NCBI GenBank assembly: GCA_031267685.1
Contig: JAIRYV010000020.1
Location: 1 to 39,614 of the forward strand
DNA from: Treponema sp.
GTDB taxonomy: Bacteria; Spirochaetota; Spirochaetia; Treponematales; Breznakiellaceae
Direction of reading: 5' to 3'
DNA: 39,614 nt
Each line of letters begins with the position of its first letter. Positions within the stretch are counted from its first letter, which is position 1. The notes beneath the pieces are model-generated. The model made no database searches and was not told the DNA's origin. It saw nothing but the letters and a program-made list of their open reading frames with translations. The position numbers and the translations under genes were made by a program. This document shows, piece by piece, positions 8,136 through 16,654 of the stretch.

Positions 8136-8597
8136 ATGGGAATCTTGAATTCGATAAGCATCGCAGCCACAGGCATGAGCGCCCAGCGGCTTCGCTCAGA
8201 CGTTATTGCGGATAACATTGCCAATGTCTCTACTACCCGCACGCCGGAAGGTGGCCCATACCGGAGAAGCCGCGTAGTTCTAGAAACCAAAGCCGAGGGG
8301 CCATCGTGGAGATCGCCGTTTCTGCCGGATATGCTGGACAGCGGCCCAGGTCAGGGTGTCAGAGTCGTGGGCATAGAAAAAGACATTGCCACTGAAAACC
8401 GGCTTGTCTATGACCCAACCCATCCAGATGCCATCACTTCCGGCCCGAATGAGGGCTATGTTGAGATGCCTAATGTGGATATTGTTACTGAAATGACTGA
8501 TATGATCGCCGCATCACGGGCTTATGAAGCCAACGCTTCGATTATTGATGGCGCTAAAACTATGTTCCAGCGTGCGCTGGACATTGGAGGAAGATAA
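8136..8597 (+). CDS. flgC: flagellar basal-body rod protein FlgC
   Basis: A 153-residue proximal rod protein. N-terminal rod motif GMSAQRLRSDVIADNIANVST (residues 13-33) and C-terminal motif YVEMPNVDIVTEMTDMIAAS followed by RAYEANASIIDGAKTM are typical of FlgC. The length is slightly above the usual 135-150. The ATG at 8136 has GAGG eleven bases upstream. It would polymerise with FlgB, FlgF and FlgG into the drive shaft of the periplasmic flagella. After its stop comes an unusually long structured spacer before fliE. Confidence 0.96.
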   Translation: MGILNSISIAATGMSAQRLRSDVIADNIANVSTTRTPEGGPYRRSRVVLETKAEGPSWRSPFLPDMLDSGPGQGVRVVGIEKDIATENRLVYDPTHPDAITSGPNEGYVEMPNVDIVTEMTDMIAASRAYEANASIIDGAKTMFQRALDIGGR

Positions 8598-8858
8598 ATA
8601 AGTGCCTCAATCTTTTCGGATTGGGCTTGTCAGAGCGATTCGGCAAGCCCGTACTCACTACCCTCAGCAAAGCCAAGAGGCTGAACGAGGAACAGTATTG
8701 CAAGTGTAAAACCCAGCTTAACATTGGGTAAGGGCAATCAAGCGGTTGACAGCAATGTCAGCCGGACTAATCCCGTAAGGGATTAGACAAAGAGAATAGA
8801 CGAGCTATTTTTTATAAGGAGGTCTGCCTAATAGCAGACGGCGTTTGATCCCGCAACT
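8598..8858 (+). ncRNA. structured intercistronic spacer with six consecutive stem-loops
   Basis: No coding frame is evident, but hairpins follow one another: CAATC/GATTG (8608-8623), GGGCTTG/CAAGCCC (8623-8650), ACCCA/TGGGT (8711-8729), GGTTGACA/TGTCAGCC with one G-U pair (8744-8763), a perfect CTAATCCC-GTAA-GGGATTAG (8767-8786), and GTCTGC/GCAGAC (8822-8839). The 13-mer GAGAATAGACGAG at 8792-8804 recurs at 25041-25053 inside a MITE-like element. It may be an mRNA-stability or regulatory element, or the relic of a mobile element. Function unknown. Confidence 0.55.
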
Positions 8859-8873
8859 TTGGGAGTCTGCGCC

Positions 8874-9242
8874 GTGATTTTTATGACACTTTCTAATCTG
8901 GCGGCAAGTTCCAGCTTGCCAATGACCATAAGCAACCCCAGACATATCATGGGGTTCACTCCTAGTGGCGCGAGCATCGCGGATTTGACCAAGCAGATTG
9001 GCGCAGAGTCGGTGTTGCAGAGCGACAACTTCGCGGACGCAATGCTTCGGGCGCTGGATAAGGTTTCCGGCGACCAACAGAAAGCTGAAAGCCTGATACA
9101 GACCGCGATCACTAACCCTGACGCGGTGGATATCCATGACATCACCATTGCTCAGGCTGAGGCAAGTATGTCTCTGAATATTGCACGAACCGTGCTTAAC
9201 CGTTTGGTACAGGACTGGAAGGATATTATCAATACCCGGTAA
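8874..9242 (+). CDS. fliE: flagellar hook-basal body complex protein FliE
   Basis: A 122-residue protein linking the MS ring to the rod. The C-terminal half is diagnostic: FADAMLRALDKVSGDQQKAE, then ITNPDAVDIHDITIAQAEAS and MSLNIARTVLNRLVQDWKDI. I prefer the GTG at 8874 because GGGAG lies eight bases upstream; the frame is open back to a TTG at 8859 and an ATG follows at 8883, neither with a ribosome-binding site at proper spacing. It follows the structured spacer and precedes fliF by 42 bp. Confidence 0.92.
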   Translation: MIFMTLSNLAASSSLPMTISNPRHIMGFTPSGASIADLTKQIGAESVLQSDNFADAMLRALDKVSGDQQKAESLIQTAITNPDAVDIHDITIAQAEASMSLNIARTVLNRLVQDWKDIINTR

Positions 9243-9284
9243 ACTTGATATAATCAAACAAAAAATAAAACCGGGGAGGGGTTT

Positions 9285-10988
9285 ATGGGTGAGTGGTTTA
9301 GAAAGGTTGTAGAGCAGATAAAGAATCTGTGGGGTAAATGGAGCCTTTTGCAAAAGCTGATTCTGCTGGGTATTTGCGTGGCGGCGATTGCAGGCGTGGT
9401 AGTGCTATTTTCAGTATCAGCTTCACCTACTATGGTGCCGATTATTGATACGCCTATCGTTGACCTTGATATGCGAGACCGCATGGTAACGCGGATCAAC
9501 GCAGAAGGGGTGCGGACGAACGTCTCGTCTACTGGTGTAGTTATGGTGGGTGATGAGGAAACCGCCCGCAGAATGAGGGCGATTCTTATCCGTGAAGACC
9601 TGGTTCCCAACGGCACAGACCCATGGGCTATCTTCGACGTTGCCCGCTGGACAATCACCGATATGGAACGAAATGTGAACCTCCAGAGGGCAATTACTCA
9701 GATGGTTACCGAGCATATCAAGTCGCTCAATGAAGTTGATGACGCCAATGTTACGATAGCCTTTCCAAAAGACGCGCTGTTTGTCTCTGAACAGAGCCCT
9801 GTCAGCGCCAGCGTTATCATTACCCCACGACCGGGCAGTGATATCACCGAGAACTCCAAGAAAATCGAGGGCATACAGAAACTTCTCAAGTTCGCCATAA
9901 CTGGTCTCAAGGACGAAAACATCGTTATCACCGACCGGAGCGGCATGGTGCTGAACGACTTCGCGGGCATGGCTGATTCCGAGCGGCTGAAGACCATTGA
10001 GCAGGGCAACAAGATCATTCAGCAGTTGGAAGCCCAGTATCGCGCAAAGGTGCTTACCGCGTTACAGCAGACCTTTACCGCTGATCGTGTGCGCGACCTT
10101 AACATTAAGATCGATATGGACCTTTCCAAGAAAGTGGTGAACACTGAGGAATTCCTGCCTTTTACCATAAGACCTCGAACACCGGGTTCGTCCTATGACG
10201 ATTCCGAGATAGCTGAATCCGTGATTCGTTCCCAGACCTCGTCCAAAATAACCTACACAGGCACAGGCTATACCCCTGAAGGTCCCGCCGGTCTTGAGGG
10301 TCAGACCACGCCCGCGTACCGTGATATGTCCAACATCTATGGCACGGTAACCGAGGAAAGCGTTGTTACTAACAATGAGATTAACAAAAGCATTACCCAG
10401 GAAGAGAAGAGTCCGAGTATCGACCGCATTACGGTTTCGGTAAACATCGACGGAACATGGGTTGTGCAGAGAGATGAGAAGGGAAATTCCATTGTAAATA
10501 ATGGTGCAACCGAGCGGGCATACACACCTATATCGGCGGAAGACCTGCGGGCAACCCAGTCCCTGATACAGAACGCTATTGGCTACAACGCTTCGCGCGG
10601 CGACTCTGTTACGGTAACGAACATTGGTTTTGACCGCGCACAGGAATTTGCCTTGGCTGATGCCAGCCTTGGAGAGCAACAACGTTTTAGACTGATACTG
10701 CTACTCATTATTGGCGGCGTGGTGTTCTTACTCGTTGCCTTTATCGCGTTTAAGCTCATATCACGCGAGATCGAGCGGCGCAAACGTCTGGCAGAAGATG
10801 AGCGGGCACAGCGAGAAGCAGCTATACGGGAAAGCGCGATCATGCAGGCCGAGGAAGAAGGCGCAGCAGTATCTATGTCTGTCGAAGAACGGACGCGGAT
10901 GGAGCTACAGGAAAGTATCGCCAACATGTCAAAGGATCATCCTGAAGATGTGGCACAGCTCATCAGAACGTGGTTGTTAGAAGAGTAG
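9285..10988 (+). CDS. fliF: flagellar MS-ring protein FliF
   Basis: A 567-residue MS-ring subunit, the inner-membrane base of the flagellar motor. Two transmembrane helices bracket the periplasmic region: about residues 23-46 (LILLGICVAAIAGVVVLF) and 468-490 (RLILLLIIGGVVFLLVAFIA). Between them are ring-building motifs such as EDLVPNGTDPWAIFD and VTEHIKSLNEVDDANVTIAF. The cytoplasmic tail after 490 is highly charged and ends in MSKDHPEDVAQLIRTWLLEE, the FliG-binding segment. Start ATG at 9285 has a strong GGGAGGGG upstream. The gene ends 9 bp before fliG. Confidence 0.98.
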   Translation: MGEWFRKVVEQIKNLWGKWSLLQKLILLGICVAAIAGVVVLFSVSASPTMVPIIDTPIVDLDMRDRMVTRINAEGVRTNVSSTGVVMVGDEETARRMRAILIREDLVPNGTDPWAIFDVARWTITDMERNVNLQRAITQMVTEHIKSLNEVDDANVTIAFPKDALFVSEQSPVSASVIITPRPGSDITENSKKIEGIQKLLKFAITGLKDENIVITDRSGMVLNDFAGMADSERLKTIEQGNKIIQQLEAQYRAKVLTALQQTFTADRVRDLNIKIDMDLSKKVVNTEEFLPFTIRPRTPGSSYDDSEIAESVIRSQTSSKITYTGTGYTPEGPAGLEGQTTPAYRDMSNIYGTVTEESVVTNNEINKSITQEEKSPSIDRITVSVNIDGTWVVQRDEKGNSIVNNGATERAYTPISAEDLRATQSLIQNAIGYNASRGDSVTVTNIGFDRAQEFALADASLGEQQRFRLILLLIIGGVVFLLVAFIAFKLISREIERRKRLAEDERAQREAAIRESAIMQAEEEGAAVSMSVEERTRMELQESIANMSKDHPEDVAQLIRTWLLEE

Positions 10989-10997
10989 GAGAATAAA

Positions 10998-12035
10998 ATG
11001 GCAAAAGCGCAACAAGGTCAGGTTAAGAAGAAAGACTCTAGTGATGTCAACGGCAGGCAGAAAGCAGCTGTGTTTCTCGTGTCCATCGGTTCTGAAATCT
11101 CTTCGGAAATTTTTAAGTACCTGCGTGAAGACGAAATCGAAACCCTCACGTTTGAGATTGCTCGTCTTGAAACAGTCGAACCAGCCCAGAAGGACGCTAT
11201 ACTCACCGAATTTCAAGAACTCATGCAGGCCAATCAGTTCATCTCCATGGGCGGTATTGACTATGCGAGGGAATTGCTCGAAAAGGCTGTTGGCAGTCAG
11301 AAGGCTGTTGATATCATCAACCGACTCACCTCCAGCCTACAAGTGCGCCCCTTTGACTTTATCCGTCGCACTGATCCAGCCCACCTCCTGAACTTTATCC
11401 AACAGGAACATCCCCAGACCATTGCCCTGATTCTCGCCTACCTCGAACCAAACAAGGCGTCGGTCATCATCCAGAACCTGCCTAACGAGGTGCAGAGCGA
11501 TGTTGCACGTCGTATCGCCACAATGGACCGCACTAGCCCCGAAGTCTTGCGGGAAGTGGAGCGCGTGCTTGAAAAGAAGCTATCCACCCTGTCAAGTGAA
11601 GATTACACCGCTGCCGGTGGCGTTGAGAGCGTTGTTGAAATCCTCAACATGGTTGATCGCGCCTCTGAAAAGCAGATCATGGAAGTGCTGGAAGGCGACG
11701 ATCCAGAACTTGCCGAGGAAATCAAGAAACGTATGTTCGTATTTGAAGACATTGTTATGCTTGATGACAAGTCCATACAACGCGTACTGCGCGAGGTTGA
11801 CAACGCTGAACTCTCAAAGGCACTGAAGCCGTGCGATACTGAGGTTCAGGAAAAGGTATTCAAGAACATGAGTAAGCGCGCTGGCAGTATGCTCAAAGAA
11901 GACATTGAGTTTATGGGACCGATTCGTATGAAAGACGCGGAAGAAGCCCAGCAGAAGATCGTCGCCATCATCCGGCGACTGGAAGACGCTGGCGATGTGG
12001 TTGTTGCCCGCGCTGGTGAGGACGAACTGATATGA
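10998..12035 (+). CDS. fliG: flagellar motor switch protein FliG
   Basis: A 345-residue rotor protein that binds FliF, FliM and the stator. The central EHPQT motif (FIQQEHPQTIALILAYL, near residue 136) is present. The C-terminal torque domain with charged residues is also present (MFVFEDIVMLDDKSIQRVLR...RMKDAEEAQQKIVAIIRRLE). Treponemes usually carry two fliG genes; the copy in the fliF-fliJ operon corresponds to the motor-essential one (FliG2 in spirochaete usage), an inference from position. Start has AGGAG seven bases upstream. The stop overlaps fliH by 4 bp, indicating coupling. Confidence 0.98.
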   Translation: MAKAQQGQVKKKDSSDVNGRQKAAVFLVSIGSEISSEIFKYLREDEIETLTFEIARLETVEPAQKDAILTEFQELMQANQFISMGGIDYARELLEKAVGSQKAVDIINRLTSSLQVRPFDFIRRTDPAHLLNFIQQEHPQTIALILAYLEPNKASVIIQNLPNEVQSDVARRIATMDRTSPEVLREVERVLEKKLSTLSSEDYTAAGGVESVVEILNMVDRASEKQIMEVLEGDDPELAEEIKKRMFVFEDIVMLDDKSIQRVLREVDNAELSKALKPCDTEVQEKVFKNMSKRAGSMLKEDIEFMGPIRMKDAEEAQQKIVAIIRRLEDAGDVVVARAGEDELI

Positions 12036-12988
12036 TAAAAGCAGTATTCAGACCAGAAGAGATTGCCATCGGCAATCTTAAAGTATATCTCGAAGCGCCT
12101 CCTTCTTTTGCTGATGACAAACTCCCTGAAACTAAAACAACAGAAGACGGTATTGAAGATGATGTCTACGAAGGTCCCACAGCAGATGAACTACGAAAAG
12201 AAGCTGAACTCTTCAAAAGCCAGTGGGGAACAGAACGTGAGGCTATGATTCGTTCAGCACAAGTAGAAGCTGATGGTATCATCAAGAATGCCGAAGCCGC
12301 CGCTTTTCAAGAAGTAAAGCGCCGTACCGACGAAGCTCAAGCCCTGAAACAGACCGCAAAGGACGAGGCTGAGAAGATCATCGCCAATGCCACCCAGAAA
12401 GCCAAAGAAACACAGGAAGCAGCTCAACTCAGCGCCATAAACCATCAAAACGCGGCTGAGGAACGCGGCTTTCTTGAAGGCCATGAGGCAGGCTTTAACC
12501 AAGGCAAGGCTGAAGTAGCCCGGCTCACTGAACGTACCCAAGTCGTGCTTGAACGAGCGCAGGACAAACGCGCCGAAATTCTCGCCGAAGCAGAACAGCA
12601 ACTCATCGACCTTGCCTTACTCATATCCCGTAAGGTCGTTAAGATTCTCTCCGAAAACCAAAAAGACGTGCTTATCGCCAACGTATCTGAAGCCTTGAAA
12701 AAAGTAAAGGCAAAGGGCGAAGTGATTATCCGCGTGAACACCGCAGATATGAAACTTACAACCGAACATACCAGAGAGTTTATCCAGCTTCTTGAAGGCA
12801 CAAACACAATTCAAGTGCAGGAAGACACATCGGTTGACGCTGGTGGCTGTATCATTGAGACCGACTTTGGTGAGATTGATGCCCGCATCTCCAGCCAGAT
12901 GGCTGAACTTGAAGCCAAGATTCTGGAAATCACTCCAATCGTGGAAAAAATCGGCAATGACAGGGCTGCTAATGCACACTCTGCTTGA
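12032..12988 (+). CDS. fliH: flagellar export-ATPase regulator FliH
   Basis: A 318-residue cytoplasmic protein that binds FliI and ties it to the C-ring. The middle is a long, Ala/Glu/Lys/Gln-rich coiled coil (about residues 55-200). It is followed by the conserved C-terminal domain (LIDLALLISRKVVKILSENQ...GGCIIETDFGEIDARISSQM) that contacts the ATPase. The length is above the roughly 230-residue enterobacterial form. It overlaps fliG by 4 bp and fliI by 17 bp. Confidence 0.93.
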   Translation: MIKAVFRPEEIAIGNLKVYLEAPPSFADDKLPETKTTEDGIEDDVYEGPTADELRKEAELFKSQWGTEREAMIRSAQVEADGIIKNAEAAAFQEVKRRTDEAQALKQTAKDEAEKIIANATQKAKETQEAAQLSAINHQNAAEERGFLEGHEAGFNQGKAEVARLTERTQVVLERAQDKRAEILAEAEQQLIDLALLISRKVVKILSENQKDVLIANVSEALKKVKAKGEVIIRVNTADMKLTTEHTREFIQLLEGTNTIQVQEDTSVDAGGCIIETDFGEIDARISSQMAELEAKILEITPIVEKIGNDRAANAHSA

Positions 12989-14372
12989 TAAGTATGTTGA
13001 AACCATCACCACAGTGGATACTATCAAGTGTGTTGGTTATATCTCCAAAGTTCAAGGATTGCTCATCGAAAGCCGCGGTCCCCAAGCTATTATCGGGGAA
13101 ATCTGCCGTATCGAAGCGCCAAAGGCACGATCCCCGATAATAGCCGAAGTGGTCGGCTTGCGGGACGAAACAGTTCAGCTTATGGCCTACACTGAAACCG
13201 ACGGCATCGAGGTGGGTAACCGCGTGATCGCTTCCGGATCAAGCCTCGAAGTCGCCGTCTCCAGAAAATTGCTTGGACGCGTACTAGACGCTCTCGGTAA
13301 GCCCATCGATGACAAAGGCCCGATTGAAAATCCCCTCTACTATCCAGCAATGGCCAGCGCACCAGACCCGCTAAAACGAAAGCGCGTAACACAGCGCGTC
13401 AGTACAGGAATTCGCGCCATTGACGGTATGCTCGCCGTTGGCCGGGGACAACGACTCGGCATCTTCGCAGGTTCTGGCGTGGGTAAGTCAACCTTACTCG
13501 GCATGATCGCGCGCAATACCAACGCTGATGTAAACGTAGTCGCGCTTATTGGAGAACGAGGCCGCGAAGTTAATGACTTCATCGAAAATGATCTGGGAAC
13601 CACAGGTCTCGCGCGAAGCGTACTCATCGTTACTCCGTCCAATTCCCCGCCCCTTTCCCGTTTGCGCGGCGCGTATGTAGCAACAGCAGTCGCCGAGTAT
13701 TTCCGGGATCAAGGACTGGACGTAATGTTACTCTTCGACTCGGTAACGCGCTTTGCCCGCGCTCAACGTGAAATCGGCCTTGCCATTGGCGAACCTCCCG
13801 CAACGCGCGGCTATACCCCCAGTATGTTCGACCAAATGCCAAAACTCCTTGAACGCTGCGGTACTTCGGACAAAGGAACCATCACTGGCTTTTACACGAT
13901 TCTCGTGGATGGCGATGATTTGGATGAGCCAGTCGCTGATACCGTGCGAGGAATACTCGATGGTCACATCGTACTCTCGCGTTCTCTTGCTCAAGCATAT
14001 CACTATCCAGCCGTTGATATACTTGCCAGCATTTCCCGCTTGGCACCTGTTGTGGCAGGCCCGGTTACTAGCAAGTCAGCCGGCGTAATACGACGGCTCA
14101 TGGCCGTGTACGCGGAAAACGAAGACCTCATCAACGTTGGCGCATATCACGCTGGTTCCAATCCGCTGATAGACGAAGCTATTGCCCGGCATGGCGACAT
14201 TGAGCAGTTCCTTATCCAAGAAGTCAATGAATATTCCTCTGTGCGCGAAACCCTGTCGCGTATGGCGACAATTTCCAAAAATGGTGAAATACCAGAAGAA
14301 GAACTAAGCGGCAACGACAATGAGCGGCAAACCTTGCCCCACGTCTTACCTGAAACGGACAACACCCCATGA
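12972..14372 (+). CDS. fliI: flagellum-specific export ATPase FliI
   Basis: A 466-residue F1-beta-like ATPase that drives early steps of flagellar protein export. Walker A is GIFAGSGVGKSTLLG near residue 166. The Walker B region VMLLFDSVTRFARAQREIGL near residue 253 includes the FliI/YscN-type signature, and GYTPSMFDQMPKLLERCG follows. The frame is open from 12792, but that part overlaps fliH out of frame; the ATG at 12972 gives a normal FliI N-terminus (LLDKYVETI...) and has AGGG at close spacing. It overlaps fliJ by 4 bp. Confidence 0.97.
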   Translation: MHTLLDKYVETITTVDTIKCVGYISKVQGLLIESRGPQAIIGEICRIEAPKARSPIIAEVVGLRDETVQLMAYTETDGIEVGNRVIASGSSLEVAVSRKLLGRVLDALGKPIDDKGPIENPLYYPAMASAPDPLKRKRVTQRVSTGIRAIDGMLAVGRGQRLGIFAGSGVGKSTLLGMIARNTNADVNVVALIGERGREVNDFIENDLGTTGLARSVLIVTPSNSPPLSRLRGAYVATAVAEYFRDQGLDVMLLFDSVTRFARAQREIGLAIGEPPATRGYTPSMFDQMPKLLERCGTSDKGTITGFYTILVDGDDLDEPVADTVRGILDGHIVLSRSLAQAYHYPAVDILASISRLAPVVAGPVTSKSAGVIRRLMAVYAENEDLINVGAYHAGSNPLIDEAIARHGDIEQFLIQEVNEYSSVRETLSRMATISKNGEIPEEELSGNDNERQTLPHVLPETDNTP

Positions 14373-14836
14373 AGCAATTCAAGTTCACCCTTGAGAAGGC
14401 ACTTAAACTGCGGGAATACCATGAAAAAGAGACTAAAATTGACTTAGGTCGCGCCATAGGAGCGCTCACCCAGATTGAACAGGCAATTAACGCCACCACT
14501 GAACAACGAAGCGCAGCAGCAGCTGAACGCTTTTCCATTGGCCTCAGCGTCAGCGACATTCTCACCTTCGACCATTACGTTCAGCGCCTTGACGCAACCA
14601 AAGTACAACTCACACGGGAGGCGGAAAAAGCCTCTGCACGGGTTGAAGACGCTCGCGGCATCTACCTCGAAGCCTCCCGTGATCGCAAAGTCTTATCCAA
14701 AGTAAAGGAACACCGCGAAAAGGAATACCACAAAGCTATGCTCGCGGAAGAAACCAAAGTCCTTGACGACATCTCAAGTGGTTCCAAAGCCCGCCGCCTG
14801 ATAAGCACAGGGCCTGAACCAAAACCACTCGTCTGA
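14369..14836 (+). CDS. fliJ: flagellar export chaperone FliJ
   Basis: A 155-residue, almost entirely helical and highly charged protein matching FliJ: it begins KQFKFTLEKALKLREYHEKE, the typical N-terminus, and continues as a two-helix coiled coil. In the export apparatus it works as the stalk between the FliI hexamer and FlhA. The start overlaps the fliI stop (ATGA). It is the last flagellar gene of the operon; the next sequence is a degraded metE fragment. Confidence 0.93.
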   Translation: MKQFKFTLEKALKLREYHEKETKIDLGRAIGALTQIEQAINATTEQRSAAAAERFSIGLSVSDILTFDHYVQRLDATKVQLTREAEKASARVEDARGIYLEASRDRKVLSKVKEHREKEYHKAMLAEETKVLDDISSGSKARRLISTGPEPKPLV

Positions 14837-14861
14837 TATGTTCATTCCCCTGATCACGTAA

Positions 14862-15337
14862 AAGCAGGAAACGTATAAGGAACTGTCCGCAGTAAGCAAC
14901 AGGATCAACATCATCGTAACAAGCTATTCTGAACACGCAGTAGAGGCGTTAAAGCATCTGGCCTTCGCCTGTGAAAAAATGCAAGAACTTGCCCTCCTTG
15001 CAAAACTGTTTTCTTCCGATTGCCTCTCTGAAACTGACAAAGCATTGATTGAAAACAACAAAAGCACCATGCTGATAAAAAAAGACACAGCGGGAGACAC
15101 GGCAGCACATGCCGGCAAGAAAGCGCGAACCGGAACCTACAGCACGCGAAGCACTCTACAACACAAGCGACTGAACCTTCCCCTGCTGCCAACCACCACC
15201 ATCGGCAGTTTCCCGCAAACTTCCGCAGCATCAATTCGTGAGGACATTGCGCGTACTGCCGATATATCCTGAAAAGAAAAGCTAAACGTCTTCGGAACAC
15301 AAGCAATACCGTCTTCTACGTCAAACATTCTCCCTTA
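14862..15337 (+). pseudogene. metE: metE remnant (cobalamin-independent methionine synthase)
   Basis: The open frame at 14862-15272 has no start signal but contains LKHLAFACEKMQELALLAKLF followed about 50 residues later by LPLLPTTTIGSFPQT. Both are hallmarks of MetE, in the right order, spanning the inter-domain linker and the start of the C-terminal barrel. After SFPQT the frame jumps to IARTADIS and a stop; beyond the stop the same frame reads KEKLNVFGTQ, resembling the MetE segment ERTDMVEYFGEKLNGFAFTQ. So a segment of about 40 codons seems deleted and a nonsense codon is present. Of a ~750-residue enzyme only ~150 residues remain. It lies in the same direction as the flagellar operon and ends just before a terminator. 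Confidence 0.75.
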
Positions 15338-16012
15338 AACAAGTTCCCGCGCACAAAGAGCGCGGGATTTTTTTTCAGCATAATGAAACGAAAGAGCAAT
15401 AAGAGCAACAAAGAGAACGCGGAATTGTTTTAATCCGCGTTCACCACCCCGCGCTCGATAGGCGCAATTTATCTTTTCCCATAATTCAAACAGTGCAGGT
15501 ATAAAGCTGATCATAAGCGCCACGCTGGTTCCAAACTTTGCTCCAAGTGAAATATTTTTTGCAAAGGGCAATGTACTTAACACCCTGCGAATAGCAATTT
15601 CCACATCACAAATCGCTTCTTTTATTTCGATTGAAGTTGTTGTACGGAAGAGCAGCGCAGCAAGTTGCATCACAAGGATCAGTCTCAATAGGTATAAAGC
15701 ATATTCATAACCAGGATATAATAGCGCAATGGTAAAGCCAATGGAAAAAAACTGGGTAAAGATGCCTATCAGGTAGAGAAAAAAAGCGTAGAACAGTGCG
15801 GGCTTTATATCAGCAAACTGCTCTCTGACAGAAAAACCACATAACAGTGCAGGAATGACCAGCAAGACAATTCCCGCACATATACCGTATAAAGGCAAAA
15901 ACATGATGGTGATCGTCAATAATACAAGCACGAATAATTTTATCAGCGCAGGAATCCGATGCAGAATACTATTTCCTTTTCTGTATCGAAAAATAAGTAC
16001 CTTTTCTTTCAT
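15335..16012 (-). CDS. bioN: energy-coupling factor transmembrane protein, BioN-like (EcfT family)
   Basis: A 225-residue membrane protein with several hydrophobic spans (about residues 19-58, 70-95, 100-122, 160-178) and the cytoplasmic Ala-Arg-Gly motif AYRARGGERG near residue 190 that couples to the ATPase in EcfT proteins. It follows bioY by 12 bp and so is called BioN, the transmembrane partner of the biotin S-component. No BioM ATPase gene follows. The last codons (SRALCARELV) are encoded by the hairpin of a convergent terminator, suggesting that the native 3' end was lost when the locus joined the metE remnant. Start at 16012 is within the operon; the Shine-Dalgarno is not clear. Confidence 0.85.
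   Translation of the reverse strand: MKEKVLIFRYRKGNSILHRIPALIKLFVLVLLTITIMFLPLYGICAGIVLLVIPALLCGFSVREQFADIKPALFYAFFLYLIGIFTQFFSIGFTIALLYPGYEYALYLLRLILVMQLAALLFRTTTSIEIKEAICDVEIAIRRVLSTLPFAKNISLGAKFGTSVALMISFIPALFELWEKINCAYRARGGERGLKQFRVLFVALIALSFHYAEKKSRALCARELV
15346..15375 (+). terminator. rho-independent terminator closing the flagellar/metE transcript
   Basis: CCCGCGC (15346-15352), seven-base loop, GCGCGGG (15360-15366), then A and eight T. This is a strong intrinsic terminator on the plus strand. It lies inside the 3' coding end of bioN, which is transcribed in the opposite direction. Confidence 0.92.
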
Positions 16013-16024
16013 AGCAATCGTTCA

Positions 16025-16654
16025 TCACGCGCGCGGATGTATGTAACAGGCAGCAATGGGACGCAGCGTAACGGCAAGAGGTATGGAAAGAATGAATTTT
16101 ATTCCATCACCCGGAATAAACGGAACAATACCACTCCAAAATATGCCTGCCGCTGCTTTAGGTTCTGCACTTTTGTCATTAAGATAGAGCAGCCAGAGCG
16201 ATCCACATACCAATATGACCGCAAAGCCGATAAACAGTGCAGCAGCAATTCTCATGGTATACATAAGCGTGGGCTTTTTATCCTTTATCAAAGGCGTTCC
16301 TGCAATAAACCCAGCAGCCAATGCACCCGCAACATAGCCTATCATATATCCGCCAGCTGGCGAGAGAAACGCCGCAATGCCGCCCGCATTAGCAAAAACC
16401 GGAATACCCAACATGCCAGCCAGCAAAAATAACGCCGCCGCCGCTGCCCCACGCCATGTTCCCAATAACACACCCGCCAAAACAATAACAAGGTTTTTCA
16501 AAACAATCGGTAAACCCGGTATTAACGGGATAGTCCAAAAACTCGACACACAGATTAACGCAGCAAAGAGCGAAATGAAAACACCCTGTCGAGAGACAAT
16601 GCGAACCGTTTGTGTGTTATCTTTTATTTGAACCTTATTCGATGTGATATTCAA
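16025..16654 (-). CDS. bioY: biotin transporter S-component BioY
   Basis: A 209-residue integral membrane protein with about six transmembrane segments. It contains the BioY landmarks LPIVLKNLVIVLAGVLLGTW (residues 49-68), LAGMLGIPVFANAGG and SPAGGYMIGYVAGALAAGF. BioY binds biotin at high affinity and alone or with EcfT/EcfA imports it. The gene overlaps the 3' end of bioB by about 20 bp and is followed 12 bp later by bioN, so the operon couples biotin uptake with synthesis from dethiobiotin. Confidence 0.93.
   Translation of the reverse strand: MNITSNKVQIKDNTQTVRIVSRQGVFISLFAALICVSSFWTIPLIPGLPIVLKNLVIVLAGVLLGTWRGAAAAALFLLAGMLGIPVFANAGGIAAFLSPAGGYMIGYVAGALAAGFIAGTPLIKDKKPTLMYTMRIAAALFIGFAVILVCGSLWLLYLNDKSAEPKAAAGIFWSGIVPFIPGDGIKFILSIPLAVTLRPIAACYIHPRA

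Noticed and set aside
10062-10682. 206-codon minus-strand frame
   Set aside because: Antisense to fliF; no recognisable protein features.
12792-14372. 526-residue FliI
   Set aside because: The first 60 codons overlap fliH in another frame and do not resemble FliI; the start at 12972 gives a normal length.
14911-15306. 131-codon minus-strand frame rich in Cys, Phe and Leu
   Set aside because: It is antisense to the metE remnant; the plus-strand MetE motifs explain the sequence better.
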